Assembly: GCA_028564705.1 (NCBI GenBank)
Contig: JAPXFQ010002457.1
Coordinates: forward strand, 102,434-166,433
Reading direction: 5' to 3'
Source of the DNA: Apricaphanius iberus
Taxonomy: Eukaryota > Chordata > Actinopteri > Cyprinodontiformes > Aphaniidae
Length of the DNA: 64,000 nucleotides
Position 1 is the stretch's first letter, and each line of letters opens with the position of its first letter. Of this stretch, positions 45,650-56,500 are shown piece by piece. A model generated the notes under the pieces. It did not search any database. It was not told the origin of the DNA and worked only from the letters and a program-made list of their open reading frames with translations. A program made the translations under genes and the position numbers.

Positions 45650-47760
45650 GTATTTTTCTCTTTCCTTCCCTTCATGAGTTGCCACAGCAAATTATCTGTC
45701 TCCTTTTGGGCCCATTCTCTGCCCTCACACTAACTAATTTCATGTCCTCCTTCACCACATCCATACATCTAATTTTAGGGCTTCCTCTCTGCCTCCTACC
45801 TGGTGGCTCAATCCTCAGCATCCTTCTACCAATATAATCGTCTCTCCTCTGAACATGTCCAAAGCATCTCAGTCTTGCCTCTCTGACTTTATCTCCAAAC
45901 ATCCAAGATTTCCCTCTGAAGTACTCCCAGAGAGAATCTTAACATCTTGAGTTATACAACCTCCTGTTCTGCTTCCTGTCTTTTCCTCATCGGTACTGTC
46001 TCTAGACCATGTTCTCATTACTGTCTTGTACACCTTTCCCTTTATTCTTCCAAAAACCCTTTCATCACACATCACACCTGAAACTTTTCTCCACCCATTC
46101 CAACCAGCTTGCACACACTTCTTCCCCTCTTTTCCACACTCTCCACTGCTTTAAATTGTTGACCCTAAGTACTGAAAGTCCTCTACTTTCTTCACTTCCA
46201 CTCTCTGTAACTTCACGGTTCCACTTATGTCTTTTTCATTTACCCCAATGTACTCTGTCTTGCTACGACTAATTTTCATTTCTCTCTTTTCTAGTGCACG
46301 CCTCCACCTCTCTGCTTTTCCTCCACCTCCACCTCCCTGCTCTCACTGCAGATCATGATGTCATCTGCAAACATCATAGTCCATGGAGATTCCTGTCTAA
46401 CCTCATCTGTCAGCCTGTGTATCACCAAAGTAAACAAGAAGGGGCTCAGAGCTGATCCTAATGGAGTCCCACCTCCACCTTGTCACTCCTACTACACACC
46501 TCACTGCTATCTCACAGCTCTCATACATATCATGCACCACTCTAACATACTTCTCTGCCACTCCAGACTGCCTCATGCAAAACCACAGCTCTTCTTTTGG
46601 CACCCTGTTATATGCTTTGTCTAAATCAACAAAGGCACAATGAAGCTCCCTCTGACCATCTCTGCAATTCTCCATCAGCATCCTTAAAGCAAAGATTGCA
46701 TCAGTAGTACTCTTTCTTGGCATGAAACCATACTGCTGCTCACAAATATTCACTTCTGTCCAAAGCCTAGGTTCCCCCATTCTTTCTCACAGCTTCATTG
46801 TATGACTCATTAGCTTTATTGCTCTGTAGTTGACACAATTCTATACATCTCACTTGTTCTTAAAAATAGGCACTAGAACACTGTTTCTCCATGCCTCAGG
46901 CATCTTCTCAGTCTTCAAGGTTTTGTTGAAGAACTTGTCAAAAACACTACTGCCACCTCTCCCAGACACTTCCATACCTCCACAGGTATGACATTCGGAC
47001 CTACTGCCTTTCCCATCTTCATCCTCTTCAAAGTTTTCCTCACCTCATCCTTACTAATTTCAGCTACTTCCTGCCCCACAACAGTCACATTTTCTACTCT
47101 ATATTCTCTCTCATTTTTCTCATTCAATAGCTCTCCAAAGTACTCTTTCCATCTTCCTATCACACTCTTGGCACCTGTCAGTATATTTCCATTCCTATCC
47201 TTGATCACCGTAACCTGTGGCACATCGTTTCCACCTCTATCCCCCCGCCTCTGCAACCTATACAAATTGTTCTATCCCTCCTTCCTGTCCGACCTAGCAT
47301 ACAAATTCATCATACAACCCTTGTTTGGCCTTTGCTACTTCTACCTTCACAATGTGCATCTTTCTGCACTCCTGTCTGCTTTCTACAGTCCTGACTGTGT
47401 CCCATTAACTTCTTAGTGTTCTTTCTCTATATATCTTCCTGGACTTCATTTATCCAATTCCAAATCTACTTATCTACATTCCTCCTTCCAGATGACACAC
47501 CAAGTACCTGTCTCCCTAATCACATTAGCTATAGCTGTCCAGCTATCAGGGAGCACCTCCTGGCTACCAAGAGCCTTTCTCAACTCCTCCTTGAAAACCT
47601 CACAATCCTCCTTTTTCAGTTTCCACCAGAACACTCCTCTGCTCTGTCTTTTTTCTCGTCACCTTCCTCACCATCAGTTTCATCCTACAGACCACAATCC
47701 TATCCGGTCTGGCTACACTCTTGCCCACCACTACTTTGCAGTCACGTCTATATAAATGAG
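45650..47760 (-). mobile_element. RTE-clade LINE, near-complete RT, frame-shifted
   Basis: Minus-strand motifs from high to low coordinate: DCKVVVGKSVARPDRIVVCR (47700), an intermediate linker, KDRNGNILTGAKSVIGRWKEYF and ISKDEVRKTLKRMKMGKAVGP (46915-47265), CEQQYGFMPRKSTTDAIFAL and FVDLDKAYNRVPKEELW (46403-46780). FADD is intact at 46360-46371 in a shifted frame, then QAGWNGWRKVSGVMCDERV and EARLRCFGHVQRRDDYIGRR with KIRCMDVVKEDMKLV (45672-45902). Most of the apurinic endonuclease upstream is lacking. RTE assignment rests on the DKAYDRVP and GHVQRR signatures. Stops and shifts make it inactive. Confidence 0.8.
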
Positions 47761-48114
47761 CCACATGGTCCCTTACAAAATTCTTGACTGAGTTTCTTAA
47801 TTTGATTTAGATCTGGACTTCTACTGGGCCCTTCCAAGGCCTCTTGGTCTGTTCCAATGTCCAGTTTACTGCAAAGGTTGTGTGAAATAGATTTTGTCAT
47901 CTGCACAGCCCTGGCAAGCAACTGTATTAAAAATGCAAGTAAATGTGCGGAGTTCATTTAGGATTTGTAAAATGTATTAGCTGAAACTGGAGTGAGTAAC
48001 CAGTCTGAGAGCTTCTGGCCTTTATTGCTGAAGACCAGATAGACACCACCCCCACCCCTCCCTTTAACCAGCCTTTGCGTAATCTCTTGTGAAAAATACC
48101 TGATTTTCACGATG
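47761..48114. other. Non-coding stretch
   Basis: No feature recognised. Confidence 0.4.
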
Positions 48115-48560
48115 GGAGAAGAAGTGGAGGTGGTTAAAGAGTAATAGTATTACTAATACTATTGTGCTTTTTTTAGTCATGCTGACCACTCAAAGCGGCA
48201 CGTTCACCCATTCGCAGTCACAAAAGTGCACACATTTATACACAGATATGCAGATCGATAGGTAACAAGGTTAAGTGCCTTGACTGGGATCATATCAACA
48301 TGACAGGTGGAAGCTAGAATCCAACTACTCACAGTCAAGTATAAGTACATTGGTGTTCTCCTGGTCAACAGACTGGAATGGAGACTGAACACTGAAGCTG
48401 TCTACTGGAGATGATGATGCAAAGAAGGATTCTTCATTAAATCTTCATTAAATCAACAATATCATGGAAAACCCTAAGCATCTTCCTCATGAGACATACA
48501 TTAGGTGTCTTAATTCACAGGCTTCTTCAATTTCGCTGCAACACAGACCACTACAGGAGA
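48115..48560 (+). mobile_element. CR1/Rex1-clade LINE remnant, copy 3, interrupted
   Basis: ATGGGAGAAGAAGTGGAGGT at 48112 equals 8056 of copy 1. The next LINE piece (AAGTATAAGTACATTGGTGT...ACTGAAGCTGTCTAC) appears only at 48340, and GATGATGCAAAGAAGGATTC at 48412. About 200 bp of other repeat (48140-48335, containing TTAAGTGCCTTGACTGGGAT) sits between. Heavily decayed. Confidence 0.65.
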
Positions 48561-49306
48561 TCATTTGTTCCTTTAGTCTCTCATGTAATGACTTGAATTC
48601 ATTCAGTAATTTTCAAGTCAACAACAGGTATAGACAATGTCACATCAAGGCCTGTAAGACCGAAAAGTTTAAAAAACATTTTTCTAAGGCTCCTAGAAAG
48701 GCAATGGAGGTGATACTCCAAATGCAGCTCACATTTTCTGACATTTATAAAAAACAAAGCGATTACAGACACCAAAATACTTACTATAAAAAGTTAACTT
48801 TTTCAAGATGTGCATCAGTATTTAACTAGCCAAATGGCTGAGGGACATATTTTGTTGCCTGCATCTAGAACTAATTATATTAAAAGATGAGTGCTTTATA
48901 AGAAAATAGTGGCATGAAAGTGACAGAGAAGTCGTATACAGTCAAGCAAATTATATGTCAGAATTCCATATAGATTGAGATTAGGATAAGGATGAAGCAG
49001 TCTCCATTGGAGTTCCAACATTATTTATTAGGACCTGAACAGAAAAACATCTCTTGGGTAATTTCTCTCTCCCCATCTAGAAAGCCCCATGTCCCTCTCC
49101 TGCTACTGACATGTGTTATATGAGTGTTATATCAGCATTGTTTAGACAAAATGAAACATAGCTGTGTCATTCAACGACATCAGTGTAGGCAAACCGTCAA
49201 TGACATTTAACAAGAATGTTCATGACTCTGCAACATTCTGGAATATTCTTCTGCTGCTCTTACTAATAATTACTAATTACTTAAAATAACTAATCTTGAA
49301 CTAATT
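48561..49306. other. Non-coding stretch
   Basis: No gene or repeat structure supported. Confidence 0.45.
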
Positions 49307-49340
49307 CTTGCACTACACAAATCTATTTGTGTAGTGCAAG
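49307..49340. repeat. Perfect hairpin, 15-bp stem
   Basis: CTTGCACTACACAAA, loop TCTA, then the exact complement TTTGTGTAGTGCAAG. Confidence 0.95.
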
Positions 49341-49342
49341 AC

Positions 49343-49380
49343 TTGTAGGGAACCCAGGCTATTGCTTGGGTTCCCTACAA
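49343..49380. repeat. Perfect hairpin, 14-bp stem
   Basis: TTGTAGGGAACCCA, loop GGCTATTGCT, then TGGGTTCCCTACAA. It starts two bases after the preceding hairpin. Confidence 0.95.
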
Positions 49381-49384
49381 AGAA

Positions 49385-49586
49385 GGAAGGTTTTAAGCAT
49401 GGCCTTAAAGTAGACAGGGTGCCTGCCTCACAGACTAAAACTGGGAGCTGGTTTCACAGGAAAGGAACCTGATAACTAAAAAATCTGCCTCTGATTCTGC
49501 TTATAGAAATCATAAGAACTACCAGCAAACCTGCAGTCTGAGAGTGAAGTGTTCTGTTAGGTACATATGAAACAATCACATCTCTG
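49385..49586 (-). repeat. L2-related fragment
   Basis: AGTAGACAGGGTGCCTGCCT, GGGAGCTGGTTTCACAGGAA, CAGTCTGAGAGTGAAGTGTT and GTTAGGTACATATG match my memory of a segment of teleost L2-type repeats that commonly precedes the part seen at 57896. It ends exactly where the Harbinger element begins. Confidence 0.5.
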
Positions 49587-50015
49587 GGGCCGTATTCACA
49601 AAGACTCTTATCTCATGACTAGGTGTTACTCCTAACTAGCGCTAAAAGGTCTTACGTAGGAGTTATCGTCTAAAACCAATTCACAAACGCACTAAGAGCT
49701 ACTTTTACGTAGGACAAATCCCTAAAAGTAAGCTAAGAGTGACGTCCCGTTGCTACGGAAAACGTCATTTCTTATGCACGAGTAAATAGACGGACAGCAG
49801 TGTGATTGGTTTTTGAATTACACGTGTGAAACCAGGAAATGGAAAACTTCAATGTCGATAAAAGCGTAATTATAAACAGCACAAATAGCAGAAATAATGC
49901 ATGATGACATCTTTGTGTCGGCCACGAGACTGACACTTCATACAACTTACACACAATAGCCTACTTACAGAGAAAGTGAAGTTTAAAAACGAAAAAAAGT
50001 GAAATGCATCATATT

Positions 50016-50142
50016 GTTCGACAGACTGGCGTCCTATCCAGGGTGTACCCTGCCTAATGCCAGCTGATAGCTGGGATAAGCTCCAGCCCCCCCTCCATAT
50101 GACCCTGAATTTGATGAAAGCGGTATAGATGATGGATGGATG
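50016..50142 (+). mobile_element. SINE-W copy 3 inside Harbinger element 1
   Basis: GTTCGACAGACTGGCGTCCTATCCAGGGTGTACC...GATGATGGATGGATG between perfect 13-bp duplications AATGCATCATATT (50003-50015 and 50143-50155). Confidence 0.9.
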
Positions 50143-50265
50143 AATGCATCATATTAAGGGAGTGATTGCAAGTAGGCTGTAAAAAATTAGGCTGTCTATT
50201 GAGCACATCAGCCACATCTTAAATAAACCCCCCCACTACCGTGAAAAGCACCTCATGAACTGAAA

Positions 50266-50544
50266 ATGAGTGGCGGGAAAAGAACGAGGAATCCTAATTG
50301 GTCGCAGGACCAATTATTACTACTGGCACAGTTGGTACTGGGGAGGAGGACAGTCCTAAAAGGGCGATTCGGAGCCGGGATTACGAATAATAAGAAAATG
50401 GAGGCATGGGTGGAAATTAGCAGAAACATAAATGCATCTTATCCAGCGGTGTCTCGAATGGAAGAAGACTGTGAGAAGAGATGGTATTTTCTACAGTTCC
50501 AGTGTCGGCTCGAGATCGGCACTTATAAAAAGGATGCTGTCTAA
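50266..50544 (+). CDS. Harbinger Myb/SANT-like accessory protein, truncated
   Basis: 92-codon frame. The tri-helix is complete: RNPNWSQDQLLLLAQLVLG (helix 1 with W), then GITNNKKMEAWVEISRNINA (helix 2 with W) and VSRMEEDCEKRWYFLQFQC (helix 3 with W). In Harbinger elements this DNA-binding partner recognises subterminal repeats and brings the transposase to the ends and into the nucleus. The frame runs into antisense transposase sequence and stops soon after the domain, so the usual C-terminal tail is missing. Retained domain could still fold. Confidence 0.7.
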   Translation: MSGGKRTRNPNWSQDQLLLLAQLVLGRRTVLKGRFGAGITNNKKMEAWVEISRNINASYPAVSRMEEDCEKRWYFLQFQCRLEIGTYKKDAV

Positions 50545-50868
50545 TGGGAAACGGATGAATTGTTGGATAATATGTGGTCGACAGAGCGCTTTAAGAGTTT
50601 GGTGGATTGATCGGCTGATAGAGGGTTGTGATATACCCAAGTCATCCATGTGGCAAAGTTGCATTTTCCCTGTGGCTAAATATCTTAGTTTCGCTAAACA
50701 TTTATTTTTTGGACTGATTGGGTTGTTACGTTTAGTTGGAGACATGATTGCATCCCGCACCACATCTGCAATAAACAATATAGTCGGTATTGTTTGGTTA
50801 ATTCCGAATCATCCAGATTGTCCAACACATTGCATCTGGCTGCAGCAATTTTGGGAGTCTTTGTGAAT
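50491..50868 (-). pseudogene. PIF/Harbinger transposase N-terminal fragment
   Basis: The minus strand reads CNVLDNLDDSELTKQYRL (50790-50850), then after a shift MFIADVVRDAIMSPTKRNNP and LRYLATGKMQLCHMDDLGIS and QPSISRSIHQTLKAL. This is the helix-turn-helix part of HARBI1-like transposases. The DDE nuclease domain that should follow is absent: the frame meets the Myb-like gene coming from the other side. A deletion probably fused the two genes tail to tail. Confidence 0.75.
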
Positions 50869-50876
50869 AGGTCTTA

Positions 50877-52109
50877 TGATGCATTCACACTGCACATTTG
50901 GTCTGCGTCAGGCAACGCATCCAACAGATGAAGTTTGACGTATGTACTTTTTGGCTTCCATAGCCTGCTTCTGAGCAAAAAACAACGCATGGGCGGGGCG
51001 TCCTCTGTTGTTGTACGTTCTGCACTATGGTGGATTGTAACGAGAGAGTGGCTTGGCTTTATTTGCTAGATAAAGCTAGACAACGTTGACATCGGGTGCA
51101 TCAGCGCCCACTATTCAGATGCGTTCAGAGTTTGGGGAGTTTAACCAATTGCTCCAGGAGCTGCGTATGGATGAGGTTCGCTTTCAGTGCTACTTCCGTC
51201 TGTCCCGCGCCTAATTTTATGACCTCCTGGGCTGCATCGGAGCTTAAATCTCCCACCAGGTGAAGGATTTTAATCTATATACAATTTAAACCTTAACTCT
51301 ATAAATTCCATGCGTGTTAATTTTTATCAGAGAGGAGACGAGAGTAATTTAATTTTCTTTAGATTTTAATACAAGAAATCAAATACTGATTCACAGAGTT
51401 CCTTAAAACAGATCAAATCCTAGTTTAGAGAATTTCTTACAACAGATTAGATATTTAGCTTACAGAGGGGTATAAATTACCCTCTCTGGGTCACCCACGA
51501 AAGAATGAAAACGTATATAACAGAAACATTAAGTTTTATATTTTACGACAAAGTTAGAGAACCTCCCCCCTAACGTTAAATATGGCACACAAAACATGAT
51601 TGGTTCATTCAAACTTTTGCCAAGACCAGCCTCCTTACAACCATGTATGCATAATTAATTACCTTCCTGTTATTGTGACTTTGCAAACCAGCTCTAACTA
51701 GAGTTTTTGCTGACCGTTATTTCTTACATGTCCTAATCTATTGCCCTAATCTTTTGCAGTCCATACATTTATTTATTTCTGATTTTTTAAATCTGCGTTT
51801 GTTGAAAATGTTTTCACTGGACCCGCGCTTCATTCAAGATACGTGTATAGTGACATAACTACTGTGAGACGCTCTGATTGGTTGCCGCACTGCGTTAACT
51901 CCGTTGGATCCGTAAAAAGTTCAGCTTGCTGAACTTCTGTGACGCATGTGTTGGTACGTTGCCGTATGAAACGCAAGCGTCATTGACGGAGCCAACGTAC
52001 TCAACGCAACGCAGCGCCCTTGACGGACCTCTGACGTACTCCACCATAGACGTTTCATGTAATCTTGCCGCACCTGACGCTGACGCATGGGCTTGGTCTG
52101 AATGCAGGA
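50877..52109 (+). mobile_element. PIF/Harbinger element 2, nested in element 1
   Basis: TTA target duplications at 50874-50876 and 52110-52112, the 3-bp TWA type of this superfamily. Ends TGATGCATTCACACTGC and, complemented, TCCTGCATTCAGACCAA. A transposase remnant near 51119-51245 reads RSEFGEFNQLLQELRMDEV and FQCYFRLSRA, stop, FYDLLGCIGA, the N-terminal signature of a second, different HARBI1-like lineage. The interior 51250-51900 is AT-rich filler. Non-autonomous now. Confidence 0.75.
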
Positions 52110-52610
52110 TTAGGGAGTTAGGAGTCCTCTTGACTTCTTTTAAGGACTCCAAGACTTAGGAGCTACATTTAGGCCTTAAAGTTGTTGTGGTTGGGTCCTG
52201 CTAGCATAACAAGCGATAAAATAACGCCAACATTCTCCTATTTACATGTTGTGATTTGTATAGTCACAGTGTGTACAAATAACAAGGTCTTATGAGACAC
52301 AGACATTTTTAAAACGTTGAAATACTGGGAACTATTTTCTCAGAAGGCGAAGCACTGCTGCTTGGGCGGAGTGATTAGCGCAGCACCTGAGAAGCGCTCT
52401 TGCGTCAACAAACCCAACGTTAATCTTGATCATGACTGACTTTGAGGCATTGTCAGAGGAATTTTATTTTATATCAAACCAAGATCCAGCGAAGACCCAT
52501 GATTGTAAACTGTGTATTTACTAGTAAATGCTGACTATTACCCCAACTCTGAGCGAACTCTCTGCTCCTAAACCACGGCCCTTCTCTAATTCTGTCTGAT
52601 ATAGTGAATA

Positions 52611-52938
52611 TGTCAGGTTTCGGCTCAAGGAGGACCCAGATGCGGAGCGGCGTTTGTGGCTCTTACGGCCCATGTTTATTAAATGTCCAGAAAACAGACG
52701 AGAAGCACAGAGAACTAGGGGAGGTAACGACGACAACGACCCGACGAGGACAGACAGACACAGAGGGGCATATATACTGTGGGAAGGGGTAATCACAAAA
52801 CAGGGAACACCTGGGAGCAGAGGAGGGAAACACAGGGAGGACAAAAGAACAGGTGAAACAAACTAGGACTAATAAACTCAAACAGACTGGGAGGAAACAG
52901 GGAGGAAAAAACAACACAGACAGGGACGGATCATGACA
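52611..52938 (-). repeat. 3' LTR (328 bp)
   Basis: Plus strand begins TGTCAGGTTTCGGCTCAAGG and ends GGACGGATCATGACA. Identical to the other LTR except for four instead of five A after GTCCAG. Confidence 0.95.
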
Positions 52939-52953
52939 GTACCCCCCCCTCAA
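52939..52953 (-). promoter_or_regulatory. Polypurine tract
   Basis: The minus strand reads CTTGAGGGGGGGGTAC immediately before the 3' LTR, the expected place and composition for the plus-strand DNA primer of an LTR element. Confidence 0.7.
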
Positions 52954-52973
52954 GGTGCGCCACCTGGCGCACC
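52954..52973. repeat. Perfect 9-bp palindrome next to the polypurine tract
   Basis: GGTGCGCCA, CC, TGGCGCACC. It folds into a very GC-rich hairpin just upstream of the 3' LTR in element orientation. Confidence 0.9.
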
Positions 52974-53068
52974 AAGTAGGAAACTCAAGCCAGGGCGGGA
53001 GGAGGGGGTCCAGGACGGAGGGACAAAACCACAGTCCCCAGAAGACCCATGACGTGGCGGCCGGCGGC

Positions 53069-53520
53069 GAGGGATCAACAGACGAGGAGGCCGGCGACGA
53101 GGAACCACAGACGAGGAGGCCGGCGACGAGGAACCAACAGACGAGGAGGCCGGCGACGAGGAACCGACAGACGAGGAGGCCGGCGACGAGGAACCGACAG
53201 ACGAGGAGGCCGGCGACGAGGAACCGACAGACGAGGAGGCCGGCGACGAGGAACCGACAGACGAGGAGGCCGGCGACGAGGAACCAACAGACGAGGAGGC
53301 CGGCGACGAGGAACCAACAGACGAGGAGGCCGGCGACGAGGAACCAACAGACGAGGAGGCCGGCGACGAGGAACCAACAGACGAGGAGGCCGGCGACGAG
53401 GAACCAACAGACGAGGAGGCCGGCGACGAGGAACCAACAGACGAGGAGGCCGGCGACGAGGAACCAACAGACGAGGAGGCCGGCGACGAGGGACCGTCAG
53501 ACGAGGAGGCCGGCGGCGTG
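53069..53520. repeat. 30-bp minisatellite A, about 15 units
   Basis: Unit GAGGAACCAACAGACGAGGA + GGCCGGCGAC, nearly invariant, exactly in step every 30 bp from 53101. On the element's sense strand the frame following the leader repeats reads RRRPPRLLVP per unit. Confidence 0.95.
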
Positions 53521-56500
53521 GAACCTTGAGCCTTGGGGGCCGGCGGCGTGGAACCTTGAGCCTTGGGGGCCGGCGGCGTGGAACCTTGAGCCTTGGGGGC
53601 CGGCGGCGTGGAACCTTGAGCCTTGGGGGCCGGCGGCGTGGAACCTTGAGCCTTGGGGGCCGGCGGCGTGGAACCTTGAGCCTTGGGGGCCGGCGGCGTG
53701 GAACCTTGAGCCTTGGAGGCCGGCGGCGTGGAACCTTGAGCCTTGGAGGCCGGCGGCGTGGAACCTTGAGCTTAGGTGGAGGCGTGTTCGCCTGAACACC
53801 CTCGGCGGAGTCAGGAACCGGAGGCTGTTCGCCTGAACACCCTCGCGGAGTCAGGAACCGGAGGCGTGTTCGCCTGAACACCCTCGGCAGAGTCAGGAAC
53901 CGGAGGCGTGTTCTCCTGAACACCCTCGGACGAGGCAGGAACCGGAGGCGTGTTCTCCTGAACACCCTCGGCGGAGTCGGGAACCGGAGGCGTGTTCTCC
54001 TGAACACCCTCGGAGGAGTCAGGAACCGGAGGCGTGTTCGCCTGAACACCCTCGGAAGAGTCAGGAACCAGAGGCGTGTTCTCCTGAACACCCTCGGAGG
54101 AGTCGGGAACCAGAGGCGTGTTCCCCTGAACACCCTCGGCGGAGTCGGGAACCAGAGGCGTGTTCCCCTGAACACCCTCGGCGGAGTCGGGAACCAGAGG
54201 CGTGTTCCCCTGAACACCCTCGGCGGAGTCGGGAACCAGAGGCGTCTTCCCCTGAACACCCTCGGCGAGTCGGGAACCAGAGGCGTGTTCCCCTGAACAC
54301 CCTCGGCGGAGTCAGGAACAGACGGAGTGTTCCCCTGAACACCCTCGGCGGAGTCGGGAACCAGAGGCGTGTTCCCCTGAACACCCTCGGTGGAATCAGG
54401 GAACCGGAGGAGTGTTCGCCTGAACACCCTCGGTGGAATCAGGAACCGGAGGCGTGTTCGCTGAACACCTCAGAAGGGTCAGGACCGGAGGCGTGTTCGC
54501 CTGAACACCCTCAGAAGGGTCAGGAACCGGAGGCGTGTTCGCCTGAACACCCTCGGAAGAGTCAGGAACCGGAGGCGTGTTCGCCTGAACACCCTCGGGA
54601 GAGTCAGGAACCGGAGGCGTGTTCTCCTGAACACCCTCGGAGGAATCAGGAACCAGAGGCGTGTTCTCCAGAACACCCTCGGAGGAATCAGGAACCCGAG
54701 GCGTGTTCTCCAGGACACCCTCGGAGGAATCAGGAACCCGAGGCGTGCTCTCCAGAACACCCCCGGAGGAATCAGGAACCCGAGGCGTGTTCTCCAGAAC
54801 ACCCTCGGGGGAATCAGGAACCCGAGGCGTGCTCTCCAGAACACCCCCGGAGGAATCAGGAACCCGAGGCGTGCTCCCCAGAACACCCTCGGAGGAATCA
54901 GGAACCCGAGGCGTGCTCCCCAGAACACCCTCGGAGGAATCAGGAACCCGAGGCGTGTTCGCCTGAACACCCTCGGCGGAGTCAGGAACCGGAGGCGTGT
55001 TCGCCTGAACACCCTCGGCGGAGTCAGGAACCGGAGGCGTGTTCTCCTGAACACCCTCGGACGAGGCAGGAACCGGAGGCGTGTTCTCCTGAACACCCTC
55101 GGCGGAGTCGGGAACCGGAGGCGTGTTCTCCTGAACACCCTCGGAAGAGTCAGGAACCAGAGGCGTGTTCCCTGAACACACCCTCGGAGGAGTCGGGAAC
55201 CAGAGGCGTGTTCCCCTGAACACCCTCGGCGGAGTCGGGAACCAGAGGCGTGTTCCCCTGAACACCCTCGGCGGAGTCGGGAACCAGAGGCGTGTTCCCC
55301 TGAACACCCTCGGCGGAGTCGGGAACCAGAGGCGTGTTCCCCTGAACACCCTCGGCGGAGTCGGGAACCAGAGGCGTGTTCCCCTGAACACCCTCGGCGG
55401 AGTCGGGAACCAGAGGCGTGTTCCCCTGAACACCCTCGGTGGAATCAGGAACCGGAAGAGTGTTCGCCTGAACACCCTCGGTGGAATCAGGAACCGGAGG
55501 AGTGTTCGCCTGAACACCCTCGGTGGAATCAGGAACCGGAGGCGTGTTCGCCTGAACACCCTCAGAAGGGTCAGGAACCGGAGGCGTGTTCGCCTGAACA
55601 CCCTCGGAAGAGTCAGGAACCGGAGGCGTGTTCGCCTGAACACCCTCGGGAGAGTCAGGAACCGGAGGCGTGTTCGCCTGAACACCCTCGGAGGAATCAG
55701 GAACCAGAGGCGTGCTCTCCAGAACACCCTCGGAGGAATCAGGAACCCGAGGCGTGTTCTCCAGGACACCCTCGGAGGAATCAGGAACCCGAGGCGTGCT
55801 CTCCAGAACACCCCGGAGGAATCAGGAACCCCCTCGGAGGAATCAGGAACCCGAGGCGTGTTCTCCAGAACACCCTCGGAGGAATCAGGAACCCGAGGCG
55901 TGTTCTCCAGAACACCCCCGGAGGAATCAGGAACCCGAGGCGTGTTCTCCAGAACACCCTCGGAGGAATCAGGAACCCGAGGCGTGCTCTCCAGAACACC
56001 CTCGGAGGAATCAGGAACCCGAGGCGTGTTCTCCAGAACACCCTCGGAGGAATCTGGAACCCGAGGCGTGCTCCCCAAAACACCCTCGGAGGAATCAGGA
56101 ACCAGAGGCGTGCTCTCCAGAACACCCTCGGAGGAATCAGGAACCCGAGGCGTGCTCTCCTGAACACCCTCGGAGGAATCAGGAACCCGAGGCGTGCTCT
56201 CCAGAACACCCTCGGAGGAATCAGGAACCCGAGGCGTGCTCTCCAGAACACCCTCGGAGGAATCAGGAACCCGAGGCGTGCTCTCCAGAACACCCTCGGA
56301 GGAATCAGGAACCCGAGGCGTGTTCTCCTGAACACCCTCGGAGGAATCAGGAACCGAGGGTTGCTTCGAACACCCTCGGAGGATCAGGAACCCGAGGCGT
56401 GTTCTCCAGGACACCCTCGGAGGAATCAGGAACCCGAGGCGTGCTCTCCAGAACACCCTCGGAGGAATCAGGAACCCGAGGCGTGTTCTCCAGAACACCC

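Larger units (their letters stand above)
49587..52180. mobile_element. PIF/Harbinger element 1, host to two nested insertions
   Basis: Left end GGGGCCGTATTCACAAAGAC. AGTCTTTGTGAATAGG at 50857-50872 is its inverted match. After removal of element 2 (50877-52109, TTA duplications) the sequence continues TTAGGGAGTTAGGAGTCCTC..., the subterminal repeat type of the same family, so element 1 extends past 52112. The outer right end was not located. Contains a Myb-like gene (plus), a transposase fragment (minus) and SINE-W copy 3. Confidence 0.65.

Noticed and set aside
47416..47787. Plus-strand ORFs opposite the RTE LINE
   Set aside because: Antisense shadows of the RTE frame, which has clear motifs on the minus strand.
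52521..52844. ORF reading out of the 3' LTR into flanking DNA
   Set aside because: It begins with the same LTR-encoded residues as the leader ORF and then enters unrelated flank; a by-product of LTR duplication.
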